From contig CP150547.1 of the NCBI GenBank assembly GCA_049487715.1, positions 930,001 through 994,000 on the forward strand: DNA of 64,000 nt. Direction: 5' to 3'. Shown here in pieces: positions 28,788 through 37,396 of the stretch (position 1 is the first letter of the stretch; every line of letters starts with the position of its first letter). Under the pieces are notes generated by a model. The model had not been told where the DNA came from. It ran no database searches and saw nothing but the letters and a program-made list of their open reading frames with translations. The position numbers were made by a program, and so were the translations under genes. This stretch comes from Pycnococcus provasolii. Lineage: Eukaryota; Chlorophyta; Pseudoscourfieldiophyceae; Pseudoscourfieldiales.

Positions 28788-29873
28788 ATCATCGAATCCT
28801 GTGTCACGCTGCGATTAGGGGTTCAACGACTCCGTCATCGAGAGGTCCACGGTTCGGTCCCGTGCAAGAGCATGTATTTTGCACTGCTCTTGTAGCTCAG
28901 TGGTAGAGCACTCGTAAGTTCACCATGTTCGCCATAACACACCACATAATTTTGCGCAGTTTTTTTTAACGTATTCTCAAAATTTCAGGACTAGTAATGC
29001 GAAAAAAGCATCTATCGACTTTTTTTTTTGCTCATCAACACGCCCTCATCAGAACTATCCCTAGGAAAAGCAAACGGTGAAAAAAGAAAAGCACCAAGAC
29101 GAGTGTGCTGCACAGCTGCTTTGACTTTCCCGTGCAGATTCGAGAAGAATTCAAAATCCACGGCATGTGACGGCGTACCCACTGCTGAGTCGTATTCAAC
29201 TATTGTGACGCTCCCGGCCCCACGAAACAAGGCCTGCTTCGTCCCCTGCTTCGCCCCACGCTCATGCTCCGGCTTCGATCATTCTCCATTCTCCATTCCA
29301 TCAACGTCTTTAACGTTCTTACATACCTAATACCTTATTATCCGCTCGTGTTACCCAGTCGTACTTACGACGTGTAACCATTTCGGCCTTTTTCTGGAAC
29401 TAATCTCCGTCTTCCGGTCGGCTTGTTGTGTTTCTTTCGAGAAACCGTCTTGACCACCTTTCTGAAAAGGAATGCAACATCGGCCGTGTTAGCGTGCTGC
29501 TTGCAACACCGGGACACACCTTTTGCAACACCGCCACCACCCATCCCACTCTCCCAGTGGTGCTTTTCCCTTTTCGGCCTCCCGAACGCCTAAAGGTATA
29601 CTTCGCATCACTCTTCTAAATCTTTTTTAAAGTAGGTAAGTTTACGGTGGCAAGTCCCTCATCGCGTCTTGACCACTTCGATGAACCGAGATGCAAGACC
29701 GTCCGCACAGTTCAATTTGTTCTAAAGGTTTAACTACCCGGGTACCGGAAGAGGAAGGGGTCATCAAAATTCAAGGGCAATTTCGGGTTTACAAACATAA
29801 CCTGTTGGTGTAACCTGTTTTCCCCTTGTCTATCTTGGCAATCCCTCTAAGTTCAGTCTATCCACCGGGTATG
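28788..29873 (+). repeat. Left arm of 1.08-kb inverted repeat
   Basis: Matches the reverse complement of 34880-35951. The outer boundary is ATCATCGAATCC and the inner boundary is CCACCGGGTATG. Differences I can see are a 16-nt insertion near 29725-29750, a 4-nt deletion near 29693, a one-base longer T-run at 29020, one further single-base indel and a few substitutions, mostly toward the inner end. The outer 250 nt containing the tRNA-like gene are identical. No transposase, long terminal direct repeats or clear target duplication is visible. Open frames of 60-100 residues exist on both strands, but none has convincing coding character. Confidence 0.93.
28838..28915 (+). tRNA. Permuted tRNA-like gene (3' half before 5' half), left copy
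   Basis: Order in DNA: TCGAG (anticodon-stem 3' strand, 28838-28842), variable loop AGGTC, T-stem CACGG, T-loop TTCGGTC, CCGTG, acceptor 3' strand CAAGAGC and discriminator A (28872). A 13-nt AT-rich spacer follows, then acceptor 5' strand GCTCTTG (28886-28892), TA, D-stem GCTC, loop AGTGGTA, GAGC, A, CTCGT (28911-28915). The acceptor pairs 7/7, the T-stem 5/5, the D-stem 4/4 and the anticodon stem 4/5 (T31-T39). A T8 run (28960-28967) could end pol III transcription. Weakness: no loop with U33 and purine 37 can be assembled, so the anticodon is unresolved. It may be degenerate. Confidence 0.6.
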
Positions 29874-29917
29874 GAGTAGCTCCCTTCGTCTCCTTGCGCG
29901 TGATGTTCCTCTTACGC

Positions 29918-30535
29918 TTACGCGAAGCCAGCAGCCTTGAGCTGCTCTACCCATGCCTCGACGCGTGCCTCCGTCTGGTCGCCCTCGTTGTCCTCGTCGA
30001 GTGGAAGTCCCAGGAACTTGCCGTCTACGACGCTCTTGGACTCGGCGTAGTCGTAACCATCCGTGCTCACCTCGCCAACCATTGTGGCACCAGCCGCCTT
30101 GAATGCGCTGTGCAACTCCTCAATTCCGTCGCAGAAGTACTCGCTGTATGCTGCAGAGTCACCGCACCCAAAGACAGCCACCTTCTTGCCGGAAAGGTCA
30201 AGGTTCTTCACTTCGTCGAATGTGTCGTCCCACGCAGTTCCTGTGCGTTGCTCGTCACTTCCCGTGTTCCACGTCGGGGCACCGACAATGAGCGCGTCAT
30301 ACTTTTTGAGATCCTCCACCTTCGTCTCGCACATATCCATCGGGGCCGTGATGCCATCTCCAAACTTGTCCTGCACCCACTCAGCGGCACACTCCGTGTT
30401 ACCCGTAGACGTGCTGTAGAAGAGTCCAACCTCGCTGCGCGCAGCCACTCCCCGGCGCACGCGTCGTGGTGCGACGAACGTGGATAAGCGAACCCGAAGC
30501 GAAGACTTGAATATCATGACGGAACAGGCAACCAA
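29918..30535 (-). CDS. FLD: Flavodoxin, plastid-targeted
   Basis: 205 residues with about 35 residues of Arg/Ser-rich transit peptide. The FMN phosphate loop is FYSTSTGNTE; the isoalloxazine-flanking Trp is in APTWNTGSDEQ and the Tyr in DSAAYSEYFCDG. The length is that of a long-chain flavodoxin. It replaces ferredoxin as electron carrier from photosystem I when iron is scarce, feeding FNR and other reductases. Marine algae retain it, while higher plants lost it. It is the innermost gene on the left of the segment enclosed by the inverted repeats, ends 45 nt from the arm and is divergent from the APS reductase. Confidence 0.93.
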   Translation of the reverse strand: MVACSVMIFKSSLRVRLSTFVAPRRVRRGVAARSEVGLFYSTSTGNTECAAEWVQDKFGDGITAPMDMCETKVEDLKKYDALIVGAPTWNTGSDEQRTGTAWDDTFDEVKNLDLSGKKVAVFGCGDSAAYSEYFCDGIEELHSAFKAAGATMVGEVSTDGYDYAESKSVVDGKFLGLPLDEDNEGDQTEARVEAWVEQLKAAGFA

Positions 30536-30918
30536 AGCAAGAATGAAACCAACGAGAGAGACACAAACCGCTTACATGATCTGCGCAGACGATAAGGTGC
30601 GTGAAATCAGGGGCAAGGGGATTTTGTCAGAGGAATGAGGCACGTGGACCCCAAAACGTGGACTAAAGTCCGGGTTGGCCACGAAAGCGTGACACGCGCC
30701 CCTTGTTCTGTCTTTTTTGTTTTCGACTACGTCACGTTTGGGCCACGTGCCTTATCTCAGGATTCGATCAAATATACCAGCTTGCTCTCTGCTCTCAAAC
30801 AAGCAAGCAATATTGCACGAGGCCTCGGTGGTCCTCCCAAGTACTTGGGAAAGCATCTTTCGACATTATTATCCACTTCGCTCTTTCGACCATAGAACTT
30901 TTCTTTGCGCTCTCTTAA
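30536..30918. promoter_or_regulatory. Divergent flavodoxin/APS reductase intergenic region
   Basis: 383 nt between two divergent starts. CACGTGG/CACGTG-like sites occur at about 30641 and 30742. No gene is evident. Whether the sites are functional is not shown. Confidence 0.35.
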
Positions 30919-32184
30919 GTGCGCTCGGGCCGCACGATGTTTGCACCGGCTGCTCCTCACAGATGTGCACGTAGAACCATGCTACGTGGTGGTTCTGAAC
31001 GCTCTCGCAGGTTTCGTCGTAACGCATCCACAACCCAAGAGGAAATTTCATCCTGGGTCGAGAAGGCTCGTGTCTCCCGCCTCCAACACCTCGAGGAACA
31101 GGCGTCCACCACGATTCGCAAAGCTGTTGAGGCGGCGAGCGGAGAACCAATTGCGTTCCCGTGCGCACTCATCGCAGGCGATGTTATTATGCTTGAGCTA
31201 ATGCACCGCCTTGGTTACCTGACGTCTGGTGCCATCAAGGTCCTTTTCATAGATACCTTCCACTTGTTTCCTGAAACCCTTGACTTTCTCGCAGACGTAG
31301 AGCAGCGGTACGGGTTTAAGGCGCAAGTTTTCACGGCGGCAGGGTGTAACACTAAGGATGACTACGACGAGATGTACGGCTCAGACCTGTGGAAGGAGGA
31401 TATCGAAGAGTATGACAAGATTTGCAAGGTTGAGCCGTTTTCACGTGCTCTCAGGACCGTGGGTGCCGTCACCATGTTCAACGGGCGCCGCCGCGATCAC
31501 GGCAAAGAGCGCGCCCACCTTGAAATCATCGAGGAAGCTGCGGTAGCTGGAGGAATGATTAAGGTACAGCCGCTCGTTTACTGGGAGTTCCGGGACATCT
31601 TTGACTTTGCGAAGCGCGAAAGTGTGAAGCTACATCCGCTGCACGACGACGGATATCCCTCTCTGGGAGACGCAAAGGACACCGTACGTGTTGACCGCGA
31701 TAAGTGGTTCGAATATGCAGGCGAAAGGTCTGGTCGATTTGTAGGCCTCGTCAACAAGGATGGCAGCGCGAAGAGCGAGTGTGGTATCCACGTCGATGGT
31801 GCGATCCGCGATGCTGAACGTGACCTTTGGGAGACTGACAAAGGATCACACGTGAAGTTGTGGGAGGTACCACGTGTTACTGAGGCACTTGAGGGTACTA
31901 ACGATGACAACAGTACGCTGCTCGTGGTATATGCGCCCTGGTGCAAGTATTGCCAAGCAATGGAGGATGCATTCGAAGATTTGGCGGCTACACCTCCTGC
32001 AAATGTCACAGTGGCGAAGCTTCGTGGAGACGCCGTCAGAGATTTTGTTGAGGAGAAATTGATGACGAAATCGTTTCCGAGCATTTATTTCATTAACAAT
32101 GTTGGTGAGTATGTCAGGTACGAGAGCGAGACGCGTACGCCTGAAGCAATCAGCGCGTGGGTCGCGGAACAGAACTTGGAATAA
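30919..32184 (+). CDS. APS reductase lacking Fe-S cysteines, fused to thioredoxin (APR-B type)
   Basis: 421 residues: about 45 of targeting sequence, a PAPS/APS reductase domain (about 50-315; FIDTFHLFPETLDFL, KICKVEPFSRAL, YWEFRDIFDFAKR, HPLHDDGYPSLGD, catalytic-type Cys in SECGIHVDG) and a C-terminal thioredoxin/PDI-like domain (VVYAPWCKYCQAMEDAF, KSFPSIYFI). The enzyme reduces APS to sulfite, and the fused redoxin supplies electrons. The two Cys-Cys pairs that hold the [4Fe-4S] cluster in plant APR are missing: KICKVEP has one Cys and GDAKDTV has none. This matches the cluster-free APR-B described in mosses and algae. Plastid sulfate assimilation is inferred. Confidence 0.88.
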   Translation: MRSGRTMFAPAAPHRCARRTMLRGGSERSRRFRRNASTTQEEISSWVEKARVSRLQHLEEQASTTIRKAVEAASGEPIAFPCALIAGDVIMLELMHRLGYLTSGAIKVLFIDTFHLFPETLDFLADVEQRYGFKAQVFTAAGCNTKDDYDEMYGSDLWKEDIEEYDKICKVEPFSRALRTVGAVTMFNGRRRDHGKERAHLEIIEEAAVAGGMIKVQPLVYWEFRDIFDFAKRESVKLHPLHDDGYPSLGDAKDTVRVDRDKWFEYAGERSGRFVGLVNKDGSAKSECGIHVDGAIRDAERDLWETDKGSHVKLWEVPRVTEALEGTNDDNSTLLVVYAPWCKYCQAMEDAFEDLAATPPANVTVAKLRGDAVRDFVEEKLMTKSFPSIYFINNVGEYVRYESETRTPEAISAWVAEQNLE

Positions 32185-32494
32185 GTTTACGATATTCTAC
32201 CAGCTACTGTAAGCTCCATTGGGAGCAAGAAATGCAGATAGAGGAGGAGGATAACTATGGACGAACTGTAATGATTGGGAATTTCAAAGCAATTTGTTTG
32301 ATAGACGTCTTACTGCATCGTGTATTCACACTTTACGCGATTCACGTCAGCATTGACAGACTGACAGAGAATAAAGACAAAGAACCAAACCCAAATTTAA
32401 AACCCATTCACTTGTTACTTACTGAGAAGGGTATGGTTTTGCACCACTTTCCGGTTCAACTCTGCAAACATATCCAAGATGAACAATGACTACA
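32185..32494. other. Intergenic spacer, nothing identified
   Basis: 310 nt between convergent genes. A plus-strand frame here has no coding character. Confidence 0.4.
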
Positions 32495-33226
32495 TCAACA
32501 CAAATAGCCGTCGCATTCGTCCAGGCTCAGGTCTGCCTTGAGCTGCGTCGTCAAACGCACGCGGTTAAAGACTGTTGTCCCCGAAAACGATTTGCCACGG
32601 TTGAATACACACGCCAGTGTCGTGCGCTGGTCTTTGCGTGCTGGTACCGCAGAGCAAGCTGTCTTGTGCTCTGTTCCCAATCTCAGCTCCTGAGCAACAA
32701 CCATATAGCTTGCTTCTTTGTAGTCGGCCAGCTCGCTACGAGCTTTGCTACAAGCTTTGCTACAAGCTTTGCAGGGAGAGCACGAGACGCCTCTTGCTCG
32801 GCCAGAGATCATAACGGCGGTGGTGAAATGCGAGTGGTCGTCGTTGATAGCACTATTGTTGAGCGCGGGTGAGTAGGCGGTGAGTGACGCAGACACAACC
32901 TCGGAAACGAGATACGCTGAGCACCACTTCCTCTGTTTATGACATTGGAGGAGCCTTGCAATGTCGCTCGCAAGCTGTGCTGGCCTTCGCAAGTCCTCGC
33001 TCGTTAGAGGTACAATTGTGCTCGGGTGTGATCGTGATGTGAGTATGCAGTACGGCTCCCGAGAAGCGTACTTGACAAGCAGTGCCGCGATGTCGTCGTC
33101 GTCAACCCCGTTATCTTTCATTTTGAGACCAGGCACGTGCGTCGCCCGCACTTGCGTCGTTCTCCTGCAACGCCGCGAGGACATTGCCAAGAGTCGGCGT
33201 GGGCGACTAGACGATACCGCGAGCAT
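32495..33226 (-). CDS. Unknown protein, possibly plastid
   Basis: From ATG 33226 (MLAVSSSRPRRLLAMSSRRCRR) the product is 243 residues; the frame also opens at 33355. The Arg/Ser-rich first 35 residues look like a transit peptide. The body includes DDIAALLVKYASREPYCILTSRS and SAYLVSEVVSASL. A CSKACSKA stretch comes from a 15-bp tandem duplication. No domain recognised. It is divergent from the LHC gene and convergent with APS reductase, within the segment enclosed by the inverted repeats. Confidence 0.5.
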   Translation of the reverse strand: MLAVSSSRPRRLLAMSSRRCRRTTQVRATHVPGLKMKDNGVDDDDIAALLVKYASREPYCILTSRSHPSTIVPLTSEDLRRPAQLASDIARLLQCHKQRKWCSAYLVSEVVSASLTAYSPALNNSAINDDHSHFTTAVMISGRARGVSCSPCKACSKACSKARSELADYKEASYMVVAQELRLGTEHKTACSAVPARKDQRTTLACVFNRGKSFSGTTVFNRVRLTTQLKADLSLDECDGYLC

Positions 33227-33684
33227 CGTGAGAATACTGATCCGAGATGATGATGTCGCAGATAGCACATCGCGGCCTGGTGTCGCAAGGTGCCCTCCAT
33301 TTCGGCGGGACCGTTTTCCCACCGCACGTGGCTCAGGCACGCGTCCGGGGCACACGTTGCCCCAGGTTGTTACGATAGTATGTTGGTCGTCCCCTCGCCC
33401 AAACCCCTAACCTCGCCCTCGCCCTCTCGGCCCCTCGCCGTTCCCGGGCAAATCTCCGGGGGAGTTCTTACCTATCTTTTAGAAGAAAAAGAACGGTCTT
33501 GAGCTTAAGAATCGGGACACGTGCCATATTCGTGCCATATGACACGCGGTGTGGTTTCGACTTCACAGGTTCGCGCTGTCGAGGTACTGTACCATGCATG
33601 CAATGCAAACTCCGCTCGCAGTACCACGCCCTTATTTGGTTGTCACATTTGGCCGTTTATTTTTTTCTTAATCGTTTGTGAGTT
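33227..33684. promoter_or_regulatory. Divergent intergenic region upstream of LHC-family gene
   Basis: It contains CCCCTAACC near 33403, a C/T-rich block and ATTCGTGCCATATGACACG near 33529 with a short repeated CGTGCCATAT. No gene is called with confidence. Confidence 0.35.
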
Positions 33685-34791
33685 ATGCTGAGCAGCCTGG
33701 TGCAGCGCGCATTCACGCGCAGTGGCAAGCTGGCCATGCGGAATGGCAAGCAAGGATGCAACTTCACGATCAAGGGCAGCAAGGGTGGCACGAGCAAGGG
33801 CGTGCGCAAGAGCCACCACCTGCCGAATGGACGCAATGTCAGCGCGCGTGCGGGAAAAGACGAAGCCCTAGCGTCAGCGTCGTTGGTCGGGGAGACGGCG
33901 GTCGTAAATGAGGAGGATGACGTGAAGGAGAAGGTGGAAAAAGAGAAAGAAGAGAAAGAAGAGGGTGCTGCCGTTGCTGCTGCCGATGTCGAACCGACAA
34001 TAACGACTGAAAACGACCCGTCGTCGTACCTCGCATCCATGGTGGGCACAACAGATCCGTTCTACAAGACGTGGGATCCTGTCGGGCTCACGAAGGATAT
34101 GACAGAAACGCAGCTAAAACTGCGCCGCGAGGCTGAGATCACACACGGGCGCGTGGGTATGCTCGCCGCGCTTGGCATTTTCGTCGCCGAGGTGGCGCCA
34201 CTACCGAGCGGGCTCGAAAACGTCGTGACAGGTCCTGCTGTGACACACCCCGGTCAGACACCATACTGGTTTTGGGCAGCATTTTTTGTGGCGGTGGGCC
34301 GTATTGAGGTATGGCGATTCGGGAGGATCGCGGCGGTAAATGAGGATCGTGAGGCGGACAAGCGCATCTTTGAAGCGCAGCCGCAGTGGCTTACGCGCGC
34401 CTTGCGGAACAACTGGAACATACGCCGTGACTACGTTCCAGGCGACGTGGGCTTCGATCCGCTAAAACTACGCTCGGACGACGACGCAAAGTTCCGCCTC
34501 GCGCAAGAGAGGGAACTGAACAACGGCCGGTTGGCTATGCTCGCCTCAGCGGGTATGCTGCTTGCGGAAGCGAAGACGCACCGCCCAGTGTTCGGTGATG
34601 ACGGAATACCGCTCTGGAGCTTCGAGACATGGGGCCTAGCGTCGCCGAATGGGAACAGCCCGTGGCCGTGGGCGCTCGTGCAAGGCGTTGCCCAGAGCCC
34701 AACTACGCTCGTCACATTCGGCCTTTTGCTCGTGGTTGTGTACGGCGCCAATCAGTCCAGTCGCAAGGATGGTCACGGCGATGATGCCTGA
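33685..34791 (+). CDS. Light-harvesting chlorophyll-binding family protein, divergent
   Basis: 368 residues. Residues 1-110 are a basic targeting region followed by an acidic Lys/Glu tract. LHC helix 1 is in LRREAEITHGRVGMLAALG (Glu and Arg/His chlorophyll ligands), helix 2 in FVAVGRIEVWRFGR and helix 3 in LAQERELNNGRLAMLASAG, with the usual PGDVGFDPL loop before helix 3. An extra hydrophobic helix (TTLVTFGLLLVVVYGA) ends the protein, which is uncommon. It probably inserts in thylakoids as an antenna or photoprotective protein; I cannot place it in Lhca, Lhcb, Lhcx or RedCAP. It ends about 90 nt from the right repeat arm. Confidence 0.85.
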   Translation: MLSSLVQRAFTRSGKLAMRNGKQGCNFTIKGSKGGTSKGVRKSHHLPNGRNVSARAGKDEALASASLVGETAVVNEEDDVKEKVEKEKEEKEEGAAVAAADVEPTITTENDPSSYLASMVGTTDPFYKTWDPVGLTKDMTETQLKLRREAEITHGRVGMLAALGIFVAEVAPLPSGLENVVTGPAVTHPGQTPYWFWAAFFVAVGRIEVWRFGRIAAVNEDREADKRIFEAQPQWLTRALRNNWNIRRDYVPGDVGFDPLKLRSDDDAKFRLAQERELNNGRLAMLASAGMLLAEAKTHRPVFGDDGIPLWSFETWGLASPNGNSPWPWALVQGVAQSPTTLVTFGLLLVVVYGANQSSRKDGHGDDA

Positions 34792-34879
34792 AGACGATCG
34801 GTGGCGCCAAACATTTTTTTTTCGGGAAGTGTATTTGTTAAAGTCATGTTTGCACACAATTTCTTGGTTCAATCATGGT

Positions 34880-35951
34880 CATACCCGGTGGATAGACTAA
34901 ACTTAGAGGGATTGCCAAGATAGACAAGGGGAAAACAGGTTACACCAACAGGTTATGCTTGAAAACCCGAATTGCCCTTGAATTTTGATGGCCCCTTCCT
35001 CTTCCGGTAGTTAGAACAAATTGAACTGTGCGGACGGTCTTGCTTGCATCTCGGTTCGTCGAAGTGGTCAAGACGCGATGAGGGACTTGCCACCGTAAAC
35101 TTACCTACTTTAAAAAAGATTTAGAAGAGTGATGCGAAGTATACCTTTAGGCGTTCGGGAGGCCGAAAAGGGAAAAGCACCACTGGGAGAGTGGGATGGG
35201 TGGTGGCGGTGTTGCAAAAGGTGTGTCCCGGTGTTGCAAGCAGCACGCTAACACGGCCGATGTTGCATTCCTTTTCAGAAAGGTGGTCAAGACGGTTTCT
35301 CGAAAGAAACACAACAAGCCGACCGGAAGACGGAGATTAGTTCCAGAAAAAGGCCGAAATGGTTACACGTCGTAAGTACGACTGGGTAACACGAGCGGAT
35401 AATAAGGTATTAGGTATGTAAGAACGTTAAAGACGTTGATGGAATGGAGAATGGAGAATGATCGAAGCCGGAGCATGAGCGTGGGGCGAAGCAGGGGACG
35501 AAGCAGGCCTTGTTTCGTGGGGCCGGGAGCGTCACAATAGTTGAATACGACTCAGCAGTGGGTACGCCGTCACATGCCGTGGATTTTGAATTCTTCTCGA
35601 ATCTGCACGGGAAAGTCAAAGCAGCTGTGCAGCACACTCGTCTTGGTGCTTTTCTTTTTTCACCGTTTGCTTTTCCTAGGGATAGTTCTGATGAGGGCGT
35701 GTTGATGAGCAAAAAAAAAGTCGATAGATGCTTTTTTCGCATTACTAGTCCTGAAATTTTGAGAATACGTTAAAAAAAACTGCGCAAAATTATGTGGTGT
35801 GTTATGGCGAACATGGTGAACTTACGAGTGCTCTACCACTGAGCTACAAGAGCAGTGCAAAATACATGCTCTTGCACGGGACCGAACCGTGGACCTCTCG
35901 ATGACGGAGTCGTTGAACCCCTAATCGCAGCGTGACACAGGATTCGATGAT
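34880..35951 (-). repeat. Right arm of 1.08-kb inverted repeat
   Basis: Reverse complement of 28788-29873 at about 98% identity. It is 14 nt shorter because it lacks the 16-nt insertion and carries a few single small indels. The outer end is CGATGAT at 35951; the next bases (AGACG) do not match the left flank. Confidence 0.93.
35824..35901 (-). tRNA. Permuted tRNA-like gene, right copy
   Basis: An identical inverted copy of 28838-28915 with the same 3'-half-first order, 13-nt spacer, perfect acceptor and T-stems and unresolved anticodon loop. Two copies in opposite orientation arise from the inverted repeat rather than from independent conservation. Confidence 0.6.
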
Positions 35952-36063
35952 AGACGTATCATTTCCTGCTTCTTGAACCCAACCAACGTGGCGCAGCTTT
36001 GCCAACAGCACTCCGGCGGCGACGAACCGTAAGGCGGGCTCACAATACAAAGATATTTTTCTC

Positions 36064-37311
36064 ATGACGATGCGTCTCCTCCTCTTCTTCTTCTTCTCAG
36101 TCGCCATACTTTTCGCTCAGCTCGCGTCTTCAGCCTCTGAAGAAGAACCGGAGTCATGCGCGTCGTACCACCACCGCGCGCTCCCTTCTTCGTACGCGGG
36201 CAACCTCCAAGAATTCTCCGTCGTGTACACGGACCGCGCTCTCAACCACATGTCCAAGCCGTTCCAAAAAGTCATGAACGACCTCAACGACATTCTCAAG
36301 CGTGCGTACAAAGCTGAAAAAGCTGTCATCATGCCGGGCTCGGGAACGTTCGCCATGGAGGCTGTCGCACGCCAGTTTGCGTCGGAGCGCAACGTCGTGG
36401 TTGTGCGCAACGGGTACTTCAGCTTCCGCTGGACGGACATCTTCGAGCAGGGCAGCATTCCTGAAGATGCGCACGTCGTGAAGGCTTCCATCACGAAGAA
36501 CAACAAAAATCAGCAGTCTTTTGCCGCACCTCCCATCAAAGACGTCGCCGCCGCCATCGCCGCACAAAAGCCGGAGGTGGTGTTTGCTCCGCAGGTTGAG
36601 ACATCCGCGGGAATCATGCTCTCGGAGGACTACATCAAGCAGCTTGCGAAGCTTGCGCACGACGCCGAGGCACTGTTCGTGCTCGACGCCATCGCCGCCG
36701 GCACGATTTGGATTGACATGAAGGCTCTGGGCGTGGACGTGCTCATCACCGCGCCACAGAAGGGATGGTCGGGACACGCTTGCGCGGGCATCGCCATGCT
36801 TGGCGAGCGTGCCCTGGCGGCGCTGGAGAGAACGACGTCCACGAGCATGGTGTTAAACTTGAAAAAGTGGAACGGCATCATGGACGCTTACCTCGGAGGA
36901 GGGCACGCGTACTACGCGACGATGCCAACAGACTGCCTTCGCCTGTTCCGCGACATGGCGATTGCGACGGAAAAAATGGGATGGGACACCACGAAACAGC
37001 GCCAGCTGGAGCTTGGAAAGAAGGTGCGAGAGATGCTGGCAAAGCACGGCTTCCCCACCGTCGCTTCCCCAGGTCACGAGGCTCCCGGCGTTGTGGTGGT
37101 GCACGCACCATCGGCTGACATGCCCGCCAAACTCGCGGCGGCTGGCCTCCAGGTGGCTGGTGGCGTGCCGCTGATGCTTGGCGAGGAGCCGCTCACGACG
37201 TTTCGCGTGGGTCTCTTTGGCCTTGACAAGCTTCAGGATGTCGATGGCACGGTGGCGCGCCTCGAGAAGGGCTTGCTTGCAGCGCTCAAGGGTGGTAAGA
37301 GCGAGCTCTAA
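36064..37311 (+). CDS. Class V aminotransferase (alanine-glyoxylate type) with signal peptide
   Basis: 415 residues. The N-terminus MTMRLLLFFFFSVAILFAQLA is a strong secretory signal, unusual for this family. The PLP fold carries the MPGSGTFAMEAVARQF phosphate-binding segment, FVLDAIAAGTIWID (PLP-binding Asp) and ITAPQKGWSG with the Schiff-base Lys. Relatives interconvert alanine or serine with glyoxylate or pyruvate. Substrate specificity here is unknown. The gene starts 112 nt outside the right repeat arm. An internal Met (MSKPFQKVMND) could give a form without the signal peptide. Confidence 0.88.
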   Translation: MTMRLLLFFFFSVAILFAQLASSASEEEPESCASYHHRALPSSYAGNLQEFSVVYTDRALNHMSKPFQKVMNDLNDILKRAYKAEKAVIMPGSGTFAMEAVARQFASERNVVVVRNGYFSFRWTDIFEQGSIPEDAHVVKASITKNNKNQQSFAAPPIKDVAAAIAAQKPEVVFAPQVETSAGIMLSEDYIKQLAKLAHDAEALFVLDAIAAGTIWIDMKALGVDVLITAPQKGWSGHACAGIAMLGERALAALERTTSTSMVLNLKKWNGIMDAYLGGGHAYYATMPTDCLRLFRDMAIATEKMGWDTTKQRQLELGKKVREMLAKHGFPTVASPGHEAPGVVVVHAPSADMPAKLAAAGLQVAGGVPLMLGEEPLTTFRVGLFGLDKLQDVDGTVARLEKGLLAALKGGKSEL

Positions 37312-37396
37312 ATGAATGAAATGGGTACCGTAGTAGCAGTGGTTATGATGGATAAGTAGTAGATATTGTCAATAAATTAAATAAAACATTTCATTT

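Noticed and set aside
28910-28918. Thr(CGT) anticodon loop CTCGTAA directly after the D-arm
   Set aside because: It fits a Thr loop by sequence, but the five-nt anticodon-stem 5' strand would be missing, while CTCG pairs with CGAG of the upstream half.
28861-28990. Ordinary (non-permuted) tRNA starting at 28886
   Set aside because: No T-arm or acceptor 3' strand is found downstream of the D-arm; the matching 3' half lies upstream.
29428-29619. 63-residue frame present in both repeat arms
   Set aside because: The arms are near-identical copies, so sharing is not evidence of selection; the composition is not coding-like.
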